In this document: positions 44,148-54,469 of the stretch, piece after piece
Position numbering within the stretch: position 1 is the first letter of the stretch
Layout of the letters: each line of letters opens with the position of its first letter
Source: Camellia lanceoleosa
Lineage: Eukaryota; Streptophyta; Magnoliopsida; Ericales; Theaceae
Reading direction: 5' to 3'
Assembly: GCA_025200525.1 (NCBI GenBank)
Contig: CM045758.1
Coordinates: 5,700,580-5,764,579 of the forward strand
DNA length: 64,000 nt
Made by a program: the position numbers and the translations under genes
Notes under the pieces: generated by a model
Seen by the model: only the letters and a program-made list of their open reading frames with translations
Database searches by the model: none
What the model was told of the DNA's origin: nothing

Positions 44148-45560
44148 GACATAAAAAATCTGGGTTTTCCAGATTAAGTTCTTGAGCTCCAATTTGAATT
44201 CCAACCAACAAAATATGCATGCAATGGCTCAAATTACACATTTATACATGTTAACAAGCTACCAATACAAGATTACAACATTAGGGAGCCCAATATCAAG
44301 AATTACACACTTGCATGCCTCAAATTGACACCAAATTCAACTCTATCATGTATATTCATGCATTTCAAGCTCCCATCCTCAATTATTCAAACATGCATGG
44401 TCATCTTGACTTTATTTTCATTTCAAAAGATGCAAATGGTGTCAAAGCTCAACAAATCAGGTTTGCATGCATAATCAAACTTCAAATCTTGCTTAATTGA
44501 CATGATACATGCTATTTCAAATTAATCTCTTACATGCATGCATATTTCAAGTTTTCATTCAACAAAACCAACCCAATTTCATTCAATTTTACTCTTGGTC
44601 ACTTGATTAGCTTGGATACACACAAAATCACAAATTACAATCCAAGGATTACTCACCTAGGAGCTTGATTCTCACAATCTATGATCAAATCTTGAATAAT
44701 CTTCAAGGTTCCCAAGCTTTAGGCTAAAATTTGCACAACTTCTCTCACTTTCTCTCACTAAGGCCGGATCTCCCTCTCTATCAATAGTGTATCTCAGATT
44801 TTTGAGTTCAATAGAGTTAAAGAAGAGTGAAGTGTTAATATACAACAAGCCCCACTAACATACTATTTTAATATAAAATAGTTGGGCACTCAAATTATCA
44901 ACTTAATCAGTTTAATCTGACCAGAATAAATTCTAATTAATTTTCACCGTAGGCTTTAAAAATTATATCAATCACAATGGTTCAATCAATTTCGGGTTCT
45001 GTGGCCGATAGGGCCCTCAATTTAATTTCCAAAGCGGATTATTCAAACAGATACTCCTACGGTGAATAGATAGAATTTCAAAATCACATATATTCGCATA
45101 ATGGCACACAAAATCACTCTAAACACATAATCATACTCAAATTAAGGACCAATTAGCATATTACGGAACTGGAGTATCACAGCCACAACACTGATGAGTG
45201 CGTTAATCTCAAAGATCAGGTCGAGACCCTAATACTTCAAGGACATCTGAGCCGGTTCACGGACACCCGCCCTCAGCAGAGGCAAAGAACTGAGCCCCTC
45301 AGAAACAACCGCCGGCGCACCTCCCCGGCAACTAGCCCAACCTAACCAAGGCCATGATCGCCCTCCACAGCAACCTCGGCCGCCAGGTAATCCCCCCCAC
45401 CTGTTGAAAAAATCAGAGTCATTTCAGGCGGCCTTGCTTGCGGGGGACCATCCCGCTCGGCTTAGAGGACAGAACTCAGAAAGATAAGACAGGGCTCAGA
45501 CAAAGCAGTTCCCACGGTCGACCGACCCTCCAAACAGCCTAAGCAGTGGACCGAGCCTAT

Positions 45561-46310
45561 CACCTTCACGGGCGCCGACTGTACAGGCATTCGTTACCCT
45601 CATGATGACCCTCTTGTCATTTCTGCCCTCCTCTCCAACTACAAGGTCAGGTGAGTTCTCATCGACAACGGCAGTTCTTCGAACATCATCTTTCTCAACT
45701 GCTTTCGCCAGCTCAAAATTAGGGAGAAAAGTCTGTCTCCTCTCCAAACCCCTTTAGTTGGTTTCACCGGCGACTGGGTGACCTCCATCGGCTCCATCGA
45801 CCTTCTTATCACAATCGGCGAGTACCCACGACAGACTACAAAGTTGCTCACCTTCCTTGTTGTCGACTGCCCATTCGCCTACAACATCATCCTTGGCCGC
45901 ACCACCCTAAATGCCTTTTAAGCTATCACATCAACTTATCACCTTACCATTAAGTTTCCCACCGATCTGGGGGTCGGGACTGTAAAGGAAGAGCAGACCG
46001 TGGCCAGGGAATGCTATGTCGCCTCACTCAAAGAAGTCAAGTTGAAGGAGACCATGATCATTGAAGGACTTGACGTCCGGGATGAGGACGAGCTGGTCAG
46101 AGGGAAACCTGTGGAGGAGCTCGTTGAGGTTCCCATCGACCCTACCAACCCGACGAAAACCGCCAAAATCGGCAGCCAACTATCCCCCCGAGCAAAGGCC
46201 GACCTTACTACCCTCCTGATCGAGCACAACGATGTATTTTCCTGGACCCACTCAGACATGCCGAGTATTGACCCCTCGTTCATAACCCCACCTCAGCATT
46301 GAACCCCATT
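45561..46310 (+). pseudogene. pol: G3 protease and RT N-terminal part (broken)
   Basis: The protease has VLIDNGSSSNIIF at about 45655-45695, preceded by a TGA that replaces the Arg codon of G2 (45656). NIILGRTTLNAF follows, with a TAA at 45918. The linker (46000-46302) keeps ECYVASLKEVKLKETMIIEG and is open until a frameshift near 46290. Compared with G1, SSSD is changed to SSSN next to the catalytic triad. Confidence 0.85.
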
Positions 46311-47214
46311 TTCGATTTTACCGCCAGAAGCAGCGCATTTTCCATCCGGAGCGCAATACTCTCATTGCTGCAGAGGTCGACAAGCTCCTTGAGGCACAAT
46401 TCATCAAGAACGTGGACTAACCTAGATGGTTGTCAAACGTGATCCGGGTCCGCAAGAACAATGGTAATGGCGACTCTGTGTCGACTACTCAGACCTCAAC
46501 CGAGCTTGCCCCAAAGACAGTTATCCTCTTCCCCACATAGATCTGCTAGCCGACGCCACGGCCGGTCACCAAATGCTCAGCTTCATGGATGCCTTCTCTG
46601 GGTATAACCAAATTCTGATGCACCCATCTGATCGGGAACACACTTCCTTCATTACCGACCGAGGCACCTACCATTACCGTGTGATGCCATTTGGACTGAA
46701 AAATGCTGGGGCCACTTATCAATGGTTGGTCAACACCGTTTTCCATCATCAGATCGGTCGAAATATGGAAGTATATGTCGACGACATGCTAGTCAAGAGC
46801 AAACTCTCTGCTGACCATCTGACCGACCTGCGAGAGACCTTCGCCACCCTACGGAAGTACCAAATAAAGCTCAACCCGGAGAAGTGCGCCTTCGGCGTAG
46901 GATTTGGGAAGTTCTTGGGTTTCATGGTCAGTCAGCGGGGCATTGAAGCTAACCCTAAAAAGATTAAGGCCTTGATTGAAATGCAGTCACCTAGAACAGT
47001 TAAGGAAGTTCAGAGACTCACTGGCCGAGTTGCCGTCCTCAACCGCTTCATTTCCCGCGCAACGGATAAATGCCTCCCCTTCTTCAAAGTTCTTCGGCAA
47101 ACTTTTGAATGGACGACCGAGTCCAAAGCGGCCTTTCAGCAGTTGAAGCAGTGCATGGCCAACCCTCCCTCCTTTCTCAGGCAATCACTGGCGAATCCCT
47201 CTTCCTCTACTTAG
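46311..47214 (+). pseudogene. pol: G3 reverse transcriptase
   Basis: The first RT third is frameshifted and carries stops (for example TAA at 46418). From 46470 the text is clean: VDYSDLNRACPKDSYPLP, MDAFSGYNQILMHPSD, GTYHYRVMPFGLKNAGATY, the catalytic YVDD at 46774-46785, then KCAFGVGFGKFLGFMVSQRG and the thumb to 47210. The open stretch 46573-47214 (213 codons) is the best-preserved RT core of the three elements by motif residues. Confidence 0.9.
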
Positions 47215-48010
47215 CCGTTTCAAGCACCGTAGTCAGTGCAGCTCTTATCAGGGAAGACGACTTTGTTTAACGGTCAGTCTACTACATCAGTCGGGTCCTC
47301 TGGGGTGCCGAGCAGAATTACCCACTGTTAGAAAAATTGTCCTTGGCCTTGGTCACCGCCTCCAGACGACTCCATCCTTACTTCCAAGCCCATTCCATAG
47401 TGGTCCTCACCGACCAACCTTTGAAGAAAGTAATGTAGCAACCAGAGCTCTCTGGTAGACTCATGCAATGGTCAGTGGAACTCAGCCAGTTTGACATCTC
47501 CTACCGACCTCGAACAGCAATTAAGGGGCAGGCTGTCGCCGATTTCATCCTGGAGTTCACTAATCCTACCCCAACCACGGCCCCTCCACCCCCATCAACC
47601 CCTACCGAGCTAGAAGACCCTAATTCTTAGACTCTCAACGTCGACGGATCATCCCGCAGAGAAGACAGCGTGGCTGGTCTCATCCTCACCGCCCCTGAGG
47701 GTGGTTATTTCAAGTGTGCTCTCCGTTTCTTGTTCGATGCCAGTAACAATGAGGCCGAATATAAGGCATTGATAGCAGGTCTCCGCCTAGCCAGGGACAT
47801 TGGTGTCAGCCACATCCGGGTGTTCAACGACTCCTAACTCATTGTCAGACAAATTACGAGGGAATTCGATGCAAATGAGGACACAATGCTGGCTTATAGG
47901 GATATTGCACTTTCCCTTGTTCGCCTTTTCAATACTTTCCACATCCAGTACATTCCTCGGGCGGAAAACTCTAAGGCAGACGAGATGGCTCAGTTGGCTT
48001 CTGCAGACCA
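47215..48010 (+). pseudogene. pol: G3 dual RNase H region (broken)
   Basis: The gypsy-type RNase H region has VYYISRVLWGAEQNYPLLEK near 47277-47335. A stop replaces Gln at 47436. The archaeal-type RNase H (about 47630-48000) has NVDGSSRREDSVAGLIL, NNEAEYKALIAGLRLA and HIQYIPRAENSKADEMAQLA. The FSDSQ motif is FNDS-stop (47836), so the Asp is lost. The TGG at its start is TAG (47629). Confidence 0.87.
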
Positions 48011-49280
48011 GTCCGACCTCAGCCGTGGTGTCCGTCTCGAGTACCTAGCCCACCCTGCCATTTCTCCCGACCAGCACGAAGTACAATTCCTCCAAAATGA
48101 GCCCATCCCTTGGGCGTCGGACATCTTTCTATTTTTGACAACGGGGGAACTTCCAGATGACCAACAGCAAGCCGCCAAAGTTAAGGCCCGGTCGTCCAAT
48201 TACATCCTCGTCAATGGTGTCTTGTACAAACATTGCTTTTCACGCCCGTATCTGCGATACCTCAATCCGGCTCAAGCAACCTATGTGATACAAGAAATCC
48301 ATGAGGGTATCTGCGGTAATCATTTAGGCGGTAGGTCCCTAGCCCACAAAATACTTCGCACTGGTTATTTCTAGCCTACTCTCAACCAAGATGCGACTGA
48401 CTTCGTACTCAAATGTGATAAATGTCAACACTTTGCCAACATCTCCCATGCTCCTCCTACAGAGCTGATCACACTTTGCAGTCCTTATCCGTTCGCCAAA
48501 TGGGGGATCAACTTAGTTGGTCCACTTCCCACCAGTCGAGGCCAGACCAAGTTCGCGATTGTCGCCATTGATTACTTCACCAAGTGGGTAGAGGCAGAAC
48601 CCCTTGCCACCATTACCGAGCGAAACACAACCAAATTCATCTGGCAGTCGATCGTATGTAGGTTTGGCATCTCTCAAGCCATTGTCTCCGACAACGGCAA
48701 ACAATTCGACAACGCCAAGTACAGGAAGTTTTGTGCAGACTTCCAGATCCAACCATGTTTCTCCTCCCCAGGTCATTCCCAAGCCAATGGCTAAGTTGTG
48801 GTTACCAACCGTTCTCTTCTGAAGATCATCAAAACTAAGCTAGAAGCTGCTAAAAGACTTTGGGCTGAGGAATTACCGAATGTACTCTGGGCTTACAGTA
48901 CTACCGCTCGGACTGCCACTAGGGAGACCCCATTTCGCTTAACATACGGCGCTGAGGTAGTCATCCCAGTAGAAGTTGGTATGCCTACCCCAAGGGTTTT
49001 ACATCCGAACCTAGAACTAACCGAAGAGCTCCGTCGGGCAGACCTTGACCTAATCGAAGAGCTCAGAGAAACCACTGCTGTTAGACTGGCCTCATACCAA
49101 CAGAAAATGAGAACACACTACAACTGCAAAGTCCGGCCAAGGGAGTTCGTTGTGGAGGACCTTGTCTTGCGCGAAGTAACTCTTGCCACCAAAAATTTGA
49201 CTGAGGGCAAACGGGCAGCCAAGTGGGAGGGACCTTATGCTGTGAAAGCTCGACCACGTCCGGGTACATACCGACTTCAG
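48011..49280 (+). pseudogene. pol: G3 integrase, cut off at 3' end
   Basis: The HHCC domain is present (HEGICGNHLGGRSLAHK, CDKCQHF), with a TAG for TGG at 48373. The core shows FAIVAIDYFTKWVEAEPL, IVSDNGKQFDN and NG-stop-VVVTNRSLLK; the catalytic Glu codon appears changed and a TAA replaces a Gln codon at 48792. The C-terminal domain is open (48798-49279) with PFRLTYGAEVVIPVEVGMPT and KWEGPYAVKARPRPGTYRLQ. There the gypsy sequence ends. Confidence 0.9.
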
Positions 49281-50767
49281 TGTGTTTCTACCCTAAGTCC
49301 TTTGTAAGAAAGATAGAGGGTGGCTTGGGCTTTGATTTAATCTGAAAAATATTGGTTTTGGAGCACTTTGGATTTCGGTCAACTTTTCCTTTGGGCTTCT
49401 AATTTCGAGGTAGGGATTCCTACACATTCTTATATGCTTTGACATAGATGTTGAGCTATTTGTATAGATGATTGATATTTGGGGAGTTAGGGTTTGAGTT
49501 GTATTTTATAAAAGAGGGAGTTTTGTCCTTTGGACTCAAATGTGTATGTTTTGGGTCTTAAAAAGTGATTATTGATATTAGTTAATGATATTTAGACCTT
49601 TGAGTCAATATTGGAAAAATGGAAAAAAATGCCATGTTTGGATATAATTGGGTCATTTATGTAATTAATGACATTTGTTATGAGAATATGAAATTGAGTT
49701 GAAAATAATGAAATTGGTTCATTATGAGATAGAATAGTGAAATTGGATTTATTAATCGTTCACTTTTGAAAATGTTGATGTATTTATTATCTGTTTAGAA
49801 ATAATTGTTTTGGGCTATCGGTGGAGGATAGTCGTGATTGTTGTAGACAATGCATGATGATTAGGCAAATTGAAACTAATCGGTTGGTTATGTCATTAAA
49901 TATGACAATTGGAATAATACATCGAATTTGTATATTAGTTGAACATGTATATGATAATTGCTTATATACATTGTGTTGTGTAGGAGGAGATAGGGATGTA
50001 CTCCATGGTTTTGGGGAAGATATGGGATGGACCTCTAAACCGGATATTGTTTGGGAGGAGATAGGGGATGGACTCCACTGATACAGCATCAAAATGTGTA
50101 TCATTTGTGAAGTATGGAGGTGTTTTTGTTTGTCATTGATACAACACCAAAATGTGTATCTACTATGAAGTATGAAGTGTTTAATGTGAGTTATTACCTC
50201 ACCTGAAATGGAAGAACTGTTGACGTGAGATGAAATCTCTATTGAAGTATATGGCTAGGTTCTGAGCCAGGGTTATGAATTGAAAGTTTGGATAAGAACT
50301 GGAATAAAACATGGACACTTGGTCATGTAATTGAAATGGGTTATGAATTGATTTATGTGAGTTAAACATTTATCAATGTGCTAATGTCTTAGTTATTGCT
50401 TATATTATGTTTAGCATATCTCTACTGGGCGTTGGCTCACCCTATATGGGACATCATTTTCAGGTACAGGTAGCATGCCACCTCTAAAGACGTAGTTTGA
50501 GAGGCTTAGTGGCTAGGACATCTTTTTGATTACATTTTTGTATTACATGTATATCAAGCCAAGGGCTTATTTTGTATAGAGTTAGTACTCTTCCTTTTGT
50601 AACCAAGTGTTGAATTGGAAAGCTGTAAGCCCGTAGGGCATTTGCTTTTGTTGTTAACATGTAATACCTTTGTAAGAAAAACTCTAATGAAAGGTATTTA
50701 AGCTTTATTCTCATCTCTAAGCATGGCAATATTGTATGATTTATGGGTTTATTTTGAGGGCGTTACA
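49281..50767 (+). repeat. Long gypsy-type LTR fragment (left of C2)
   Basis: Sequence unrelated to G3 starts after CGACTTCAG. It contains TCGAGGTAGGGATTCC (49404), CTACTGGGCGTTGGCTCACC (50422) and TTTTCAGGTACAGGTAGC (50457), and ends GAGGGCGTTACA. The last 430 bp align with 60960-61458, which also ends GGGGGCGTTACA. The order of blocks resembles long LTRs of Tekay/Del-type gypsy elements. Open frames inside are short and without domains. Confidence 0.6.
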
Positions 50768-51167
50768 ATAGGTTACAAACCCTCTCAAATATATCAAGGA
50801 AAACTCACCAAAAGCTTCAGAAGAAAACCTCAAACAAAACCCTAAGACCCTTAAACAAGATCTAGGAAAGTAACCCTAGAATTGAACCAACACACAAATA
50901 TATTGTAACTGAGATCGCGCGGTCCGCTCGAGCGCGGGAATGCCCGCTTGAGTGGAGACTCCATATTACGTGTTTCATATAGGGTTCACACTCGAGCGTA
51001 CAATCACAACACCCAGTAGTTTTGCAGACGTGACAAATGCTGTGAGAGTGCAAACCCCGCTCGAGCGTCACTTTCCCTGCTCGAGCGGGAAGACAAAAAC
51101 TGGAAAATTAGAACTAGATTACAACCTTCGTTTTTTCCATGGTATTTGACAACAAAGGGTTCTAACA
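50768..51167 (-). repeat. C2 3' LTR, truncated
   Basis: The 400 bp align with 60475-60902 of the 5' LTR. The LTR starts (minus strand) TGTTAGAACCC behind the polypurine tract. About 490 bp of its downstream part are missing: at 50767/50768 the sequence changes to a gypsy-type LTR end. It also lacks one 20-bp palindrome step present in the 5' LTR. Confidence 0.88.
50925..51087. repeat. Paired CGCTCGAGCG palindromes, C2 3' LTR
   Basis: Copies start at 50925 and 50945 (second decayed to CGCTTGAGTG), at 50989 (single, CACTCGAGCG), and at 51058 and 51078 (second TGCTCGAGCG). Pair spacing is 20 bp. Confidence 0.92.
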
Positions 51168-51179
51168 ATCTCCCCCTTT
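51168..51179 (-). other. C2 polypurine tract
   Basis: In reverse complement this reads AAAGGGGGAGAT, directly before the LTR start TGTTAG. It is identical to the C1 tract. Confidence 0.85.
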
Positions 51180-51619
51180 GTCAAATCCCAGACAAAACCA
51201 TTCTCAAACAATTTTCCTATCAAAATCACCAAAAAAAATAAACAAAACAAACACCAAAAAACATGCACATCTGAGATCAATGCCTTTGAACTATCTACCT
51301 GGAAAAAAAAACAACCACATAAAACAACCAAAATCTATGGAACTGTATTAACTAATAAAATATAAAACAACCGAGAACCATACTATCCATCTGCCAAAAA
51401 AATGCCATATACCCATCTATCCAACTCCAAGTATATAAGCAAACTGTACCAAATATCTATCCAGCTGTACCAAGTAAGTATATAAGCAAAAAAAGCTGGA
51501 GACTGTACCAAGAGTATGTAAACCACTCCCCTTTTTTGTCTAGGAGGGATCAAAAACCAAAAGAAACAGTAGCCAACAGCAGGACGGAACAGCAAGGATC
51601 ATAGAGCAAGGGACTAGGA

Positions 51620-52766
51620 CTACATCTGAAGAAAAGACAGGATCTGAGCCAACTGTGAAAACAACTGGGCCACGGACTCCTCAAAACGCTGTGTAGAAGC
51701 CTCCAATGCAATGAACCGAGCATCAGCAGTGGTCTCAAGATCTGTGAGCCGTGCCTCAAAAATATCCATCCGCCCCTCGAGTCGGTCAAACCGTGAAGTA
51801 ACAGACTGCTCAAAAGACTGAAGCTGGCCACGAATCGAACGAACCAGAGGTGGCTACTTCCCCTCACCGAAAGCACCACCAGTAACAACGGCATCATACT
51901 CAGCCTCTTCTGCCATAGCAGCAGCATCACTTGTACCTGCACCAAACCGACCTGCCCCAGTAGAAACCCCCCGAATGTGAGACTGACTTTGAGAGACAGT
52001 CTTTTTGGTAAAGGGCTGGGTAGGAGAACCAAACTCATCCTCATCAAAAGACGGGACCTCAAACTTGGCAAGAAGCCGATTGATTAGACACATGTAAGGT
52101 AGACCAAGGTTATTGTGCTCATAAGCTGTAACCATTTTCTGGATGATCAATGTGGCAAGATCAATGGAGCAAGTTTGAGCGAGACACTGGAGGACAAACC
52201 CTTTGTCCTGGTTGATTTCGAATTTGTGGGTGGTGACGATAACATTTGCACACACAATGAGGTTAATCAACCTAAACCGAGGGAGAAGCTCATTTTGTTT
52301 GATGAGGGAACCGGAGGGCCAAGGACGAGGGAAACCACATAAAGCATGGGCAACCTCATTGAAGTCACAAGTTGGGCACACTGGAAAAGGGTAGAAGATG
52401 GGGAATACTTCACTAATCCCTAACGACTCTCAAATAAGAGCAGTGTTAACAGTAATGGACTGTGACCTAACCCAAGTCTTGAAGGATGGACCAATATCAT
52501 CAAGACTTTCCATGTTATAATAAAATTCTCACACCCAAGTTAGGTTTTGAGGACCAGAAAATAAAAGAACATTATCCCCACCCAAGGGATAAAAAAGGGA
52601 ACGGATAGGGATAGACTCGAAAGTGTTGGGTTGAACATTACGTTCAAGATGAATGGTACGGGCGGGATAAGACTCTAAACAACTTGGCTTTTTCAGCCAA
52701 AGGAAACCGGTCAGTGTTAAATGTAGGGCGAGGGGCAATAGACTTTCGTCTTTTGAAAGTAGACAT
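51620..52766 (-). pseudogene. C2 extra ORF behind pol (Transposase_32-like with coiled coil)
   Basis: This is a sense-strand gene between pol and the 3' LTR. The start is at 52766 (MSTFKRRKSIAPRPTFNTDR, then FPLAEKAKLF). A frameshift lies near 52640, followed by ERNVQPNTFESIP. The middle reads LLPRFRLINLIVCANVIVTT, IDLATLIIQKM and GLPYMCLINRLLAKFEV (52381-52020). This resembles the 'putative plant transposon protein' domain (Transposase_32, PF20167); the match is from memory. A TAG at 51854-51856 ends the obvious frame. The same frame continues behind it with RSIRGQLQSFEQSVTSRFDR and LEGRMDIFEARLTDLE, a heptad-rich coiled coil, to a TAG at 51620-51622. The first TAG is therefore probably a mutated CAG. 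Full length would be about 380 residues. Function is unknown; an env-like role is only a positional analogy. Confidence 0.65.
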
Positions 52767-54469
52767 GACTAAAGCAAGACAAAGAGACAAAACCAAAACA
52801 CACAACCCCCCAATCCAAAACAAAAATAAACCAAAAGAGAAAACACAAAACATTAGTAGCACAGTTTGATATAGCAACATGAGTCAGGCAAGAAAAGCAA
52901 TGAAGCCTCAAGAGAACCAAATATTTCAAATATGAATCATGGTGAGCAATGAAGCCAAAATATCAGAGGCTTAATGAAAATTAGAGAAACAATCAATTAT
53001 CAAAGAAATTAACCCATCTCAAAATGCCAAAGACTCAATAAAACACAGACCAAACAGTACATAACTCATAACATTCTTCCTAGATGAACATGAGTGAAGA
53101 AAGAGAAAAAAAACTACGAAAATAAAGAGAAAACAAAAAGGAAACAAAGAATGGACATACCTGAGGTATGTGAGAAGGACTGAACACAGCAATGAACAAA
53201 CCTAGAGAGATGATGCACGGAATCGCCAAGAATGCCCTAGGAGAGAGAAATCGATTTGGGAAAAATGAACTGAAGGGATGAAGGAAGGAGAATTTAAAAC
53301 AAACTAGTTCGCTCGAGATTGGGTTTGAATGTTTGAGCGTGAGCCAAAGCACACGAGAATATGCTCGAGCGCAAAAACGGACGCTCGAGCGCCAAATCAA
53401 CCCTTACAGAACTGTAAAGCAGGGTGCAAGTTGTTGCAAGACCCAAAACCACGCTCGAGCGTGAGAGTTTCTGCTCGAGCGGGGATAGAACACCACCAAA
53501 CCAATTTTTTTTTTTTAATAAATAAAAAACAGCTGAACCGAGAAAAAAAGATGTCCTATAAACAGCGGGGAGTACAATTTGAAGACTGTAGGACTCAGAT
53601 GAGATCATCCATCACCCATGAATCCTGAGAACTTGTACAGTAAAACAAAATATGAATCATAAGATCATGAACTAGTCAGATAGAATTTAATCAATGAGCA
53701 TAAACAACATCAGAATGCATAACTCAAAAACACACATGAAAGCTCACAAAAATAATGTGTGTGTGCAATCCTTGAGAGTCACAAAGCTAGAGTTAATCCT
53801 CGTAGTGATCGGATGGCTGGACCTCCGACAAGAGTAGCTAAACATCACAGAGAATAGTCAAACCACTAGGAATCACAGGGTATTTGTTGAGTAAACGCGG
53901 AGGCTCCCCCTCAATCAATGATTCCCCCTTTTTTTTTTTAAACTTTTCTTTCTTGTGGGCACTCACTGGTGGCATTCACGCTCAAGAGTATGGAGACCAA
54001 ACCAGAGAAGAATGGAATAAAAAAGGATAGCCTAGTTGGTGCCTCTGAGGTAGCCTTTTCCTAATGCACGGAATTCAATGAACTGAGGGAGAAACCATGG
54101 AAGTGAAAAAAAGATGGTAGATGGTTAAGAGACTCAACATCACCCATGATATACTAGTATAGGTCAATTCCTTTAAAAAAAAATACAAGAAACACTGTTA
54201 GTGGTCCATAGAGAACTTTGATCACTTGTGCGGAAACCTCTGCAACAGTTTATCTCAAGGATGTATACAGAATGAGTTCATGAAGTCAATGAGTATGAGC
54301 ATTCAAAATGAGCTATGAACAAAGAAGAATAAAACTTATTAGCAGTATGATCAGTGTTCATATTCAATTAGATGCAAGGATGACAGGATTCAATAACAAT
54401 GAGATTATAACATCCAAGTATACAAAAGCCAACCACTCACACCCACTTTAAAAAAACACAAGAAACACC
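52767..54469 (-). other. C2 noncoding DNA between pol and extra ORF
   Basis: About 1.7 kb without a supported gene. The part 53770-54200 aligns with C1 (1-700). The paired palindromes at 53310-53481 lie in the middle. Open frames at 53080-53608 have no known domain. Confidence 0.6.
53310..53481. repeat. Paired CGCTCGAGCG palindromes in C2 post-pol DNA
   Basis: Pairs start at 53310/53330 (decayed), 53362/53382 and 53452/53472, all 20 bp apart. They lie outside the LTRs, upstream (in element sense) of the extra ORF start at 52766. Confidence 0.9.

Larger units (their letters stand above)
42741..45181 (-). mobile_element. 2,441-bp TG...CA insertion, probably a solo gypsy LTR
   Basis: It begins TGTCACGACCCG and ends GAGTATCACA, so both strands read TG...CA. 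It is flanked by GCCAT (42736-42740) and GCCAC (45182-45186), a 5-bp target duplication with one change. The empty site is seen in G2 at 18464-18475. No primer site, polypurine tract or pol is found inside, so a solo LTR is the simplest reading. Read on the minus strand, it has the TTCACTGGGCATTCGCTCAC block also found in the LTR fragment at 49281-50767, pointing to a gypsy family with long LTRs (Tekay/Del-like, inferred). It holds the paired CTCGAG module and a 29-bp minisatellite. Confidence 0.78.
41234..45560 (+). pseudogene. gag: G3 gag, interrupted by two insertions
   Basis: The ATG at 41234 gives MVTTRSMASHHN, then YFIELTNSINCMAE. Stops replace Gln codons at about 41359 (TAA, G2 has CAA) and 41390. 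The proline-rich linker and Retrotrans_gag domain follow (41488-41904), with HAFLDEIMCRAFPVILKGSA and a TGA replacing an Arg codon at 41903. The frame is then interrupted by a small MITE-like insertion (about 42379-42564) and by the large insertion 42741-45181. Gag resumes at 45182 with the zinc-knuckle tail (NTDECVNLKDQVETL). Confidence 0.88.
40552..49280 (+). mobile_element. G3: 3'-truncated Ty3/gypsy element, Tat lineage
   Basis: It begins with a TGACGTGGGTAGG LTR like G2 and has the same gag-pol order. It stops abruptly at about 49280 inside the integrase C-terminal region, where the text RPRPGTYRLQ changes to unrelated sequence. No 3' tandem array, antisense ORF, polypurine tract or 3' LTR follows in the window. 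Gag is split by a 2,441-bp insertion (42741-45181) and a 186-bp insertion (about 42379-42564). Confidence 0.92.

Noticed and set aside
49821..50081. 86-codon plus-strand frame in the gypsy-type LTR fragment
   Set aside because: It lies in LTR DNA with a doubled GATATGGGATGGACTC-like block and has no domain; probably chance.
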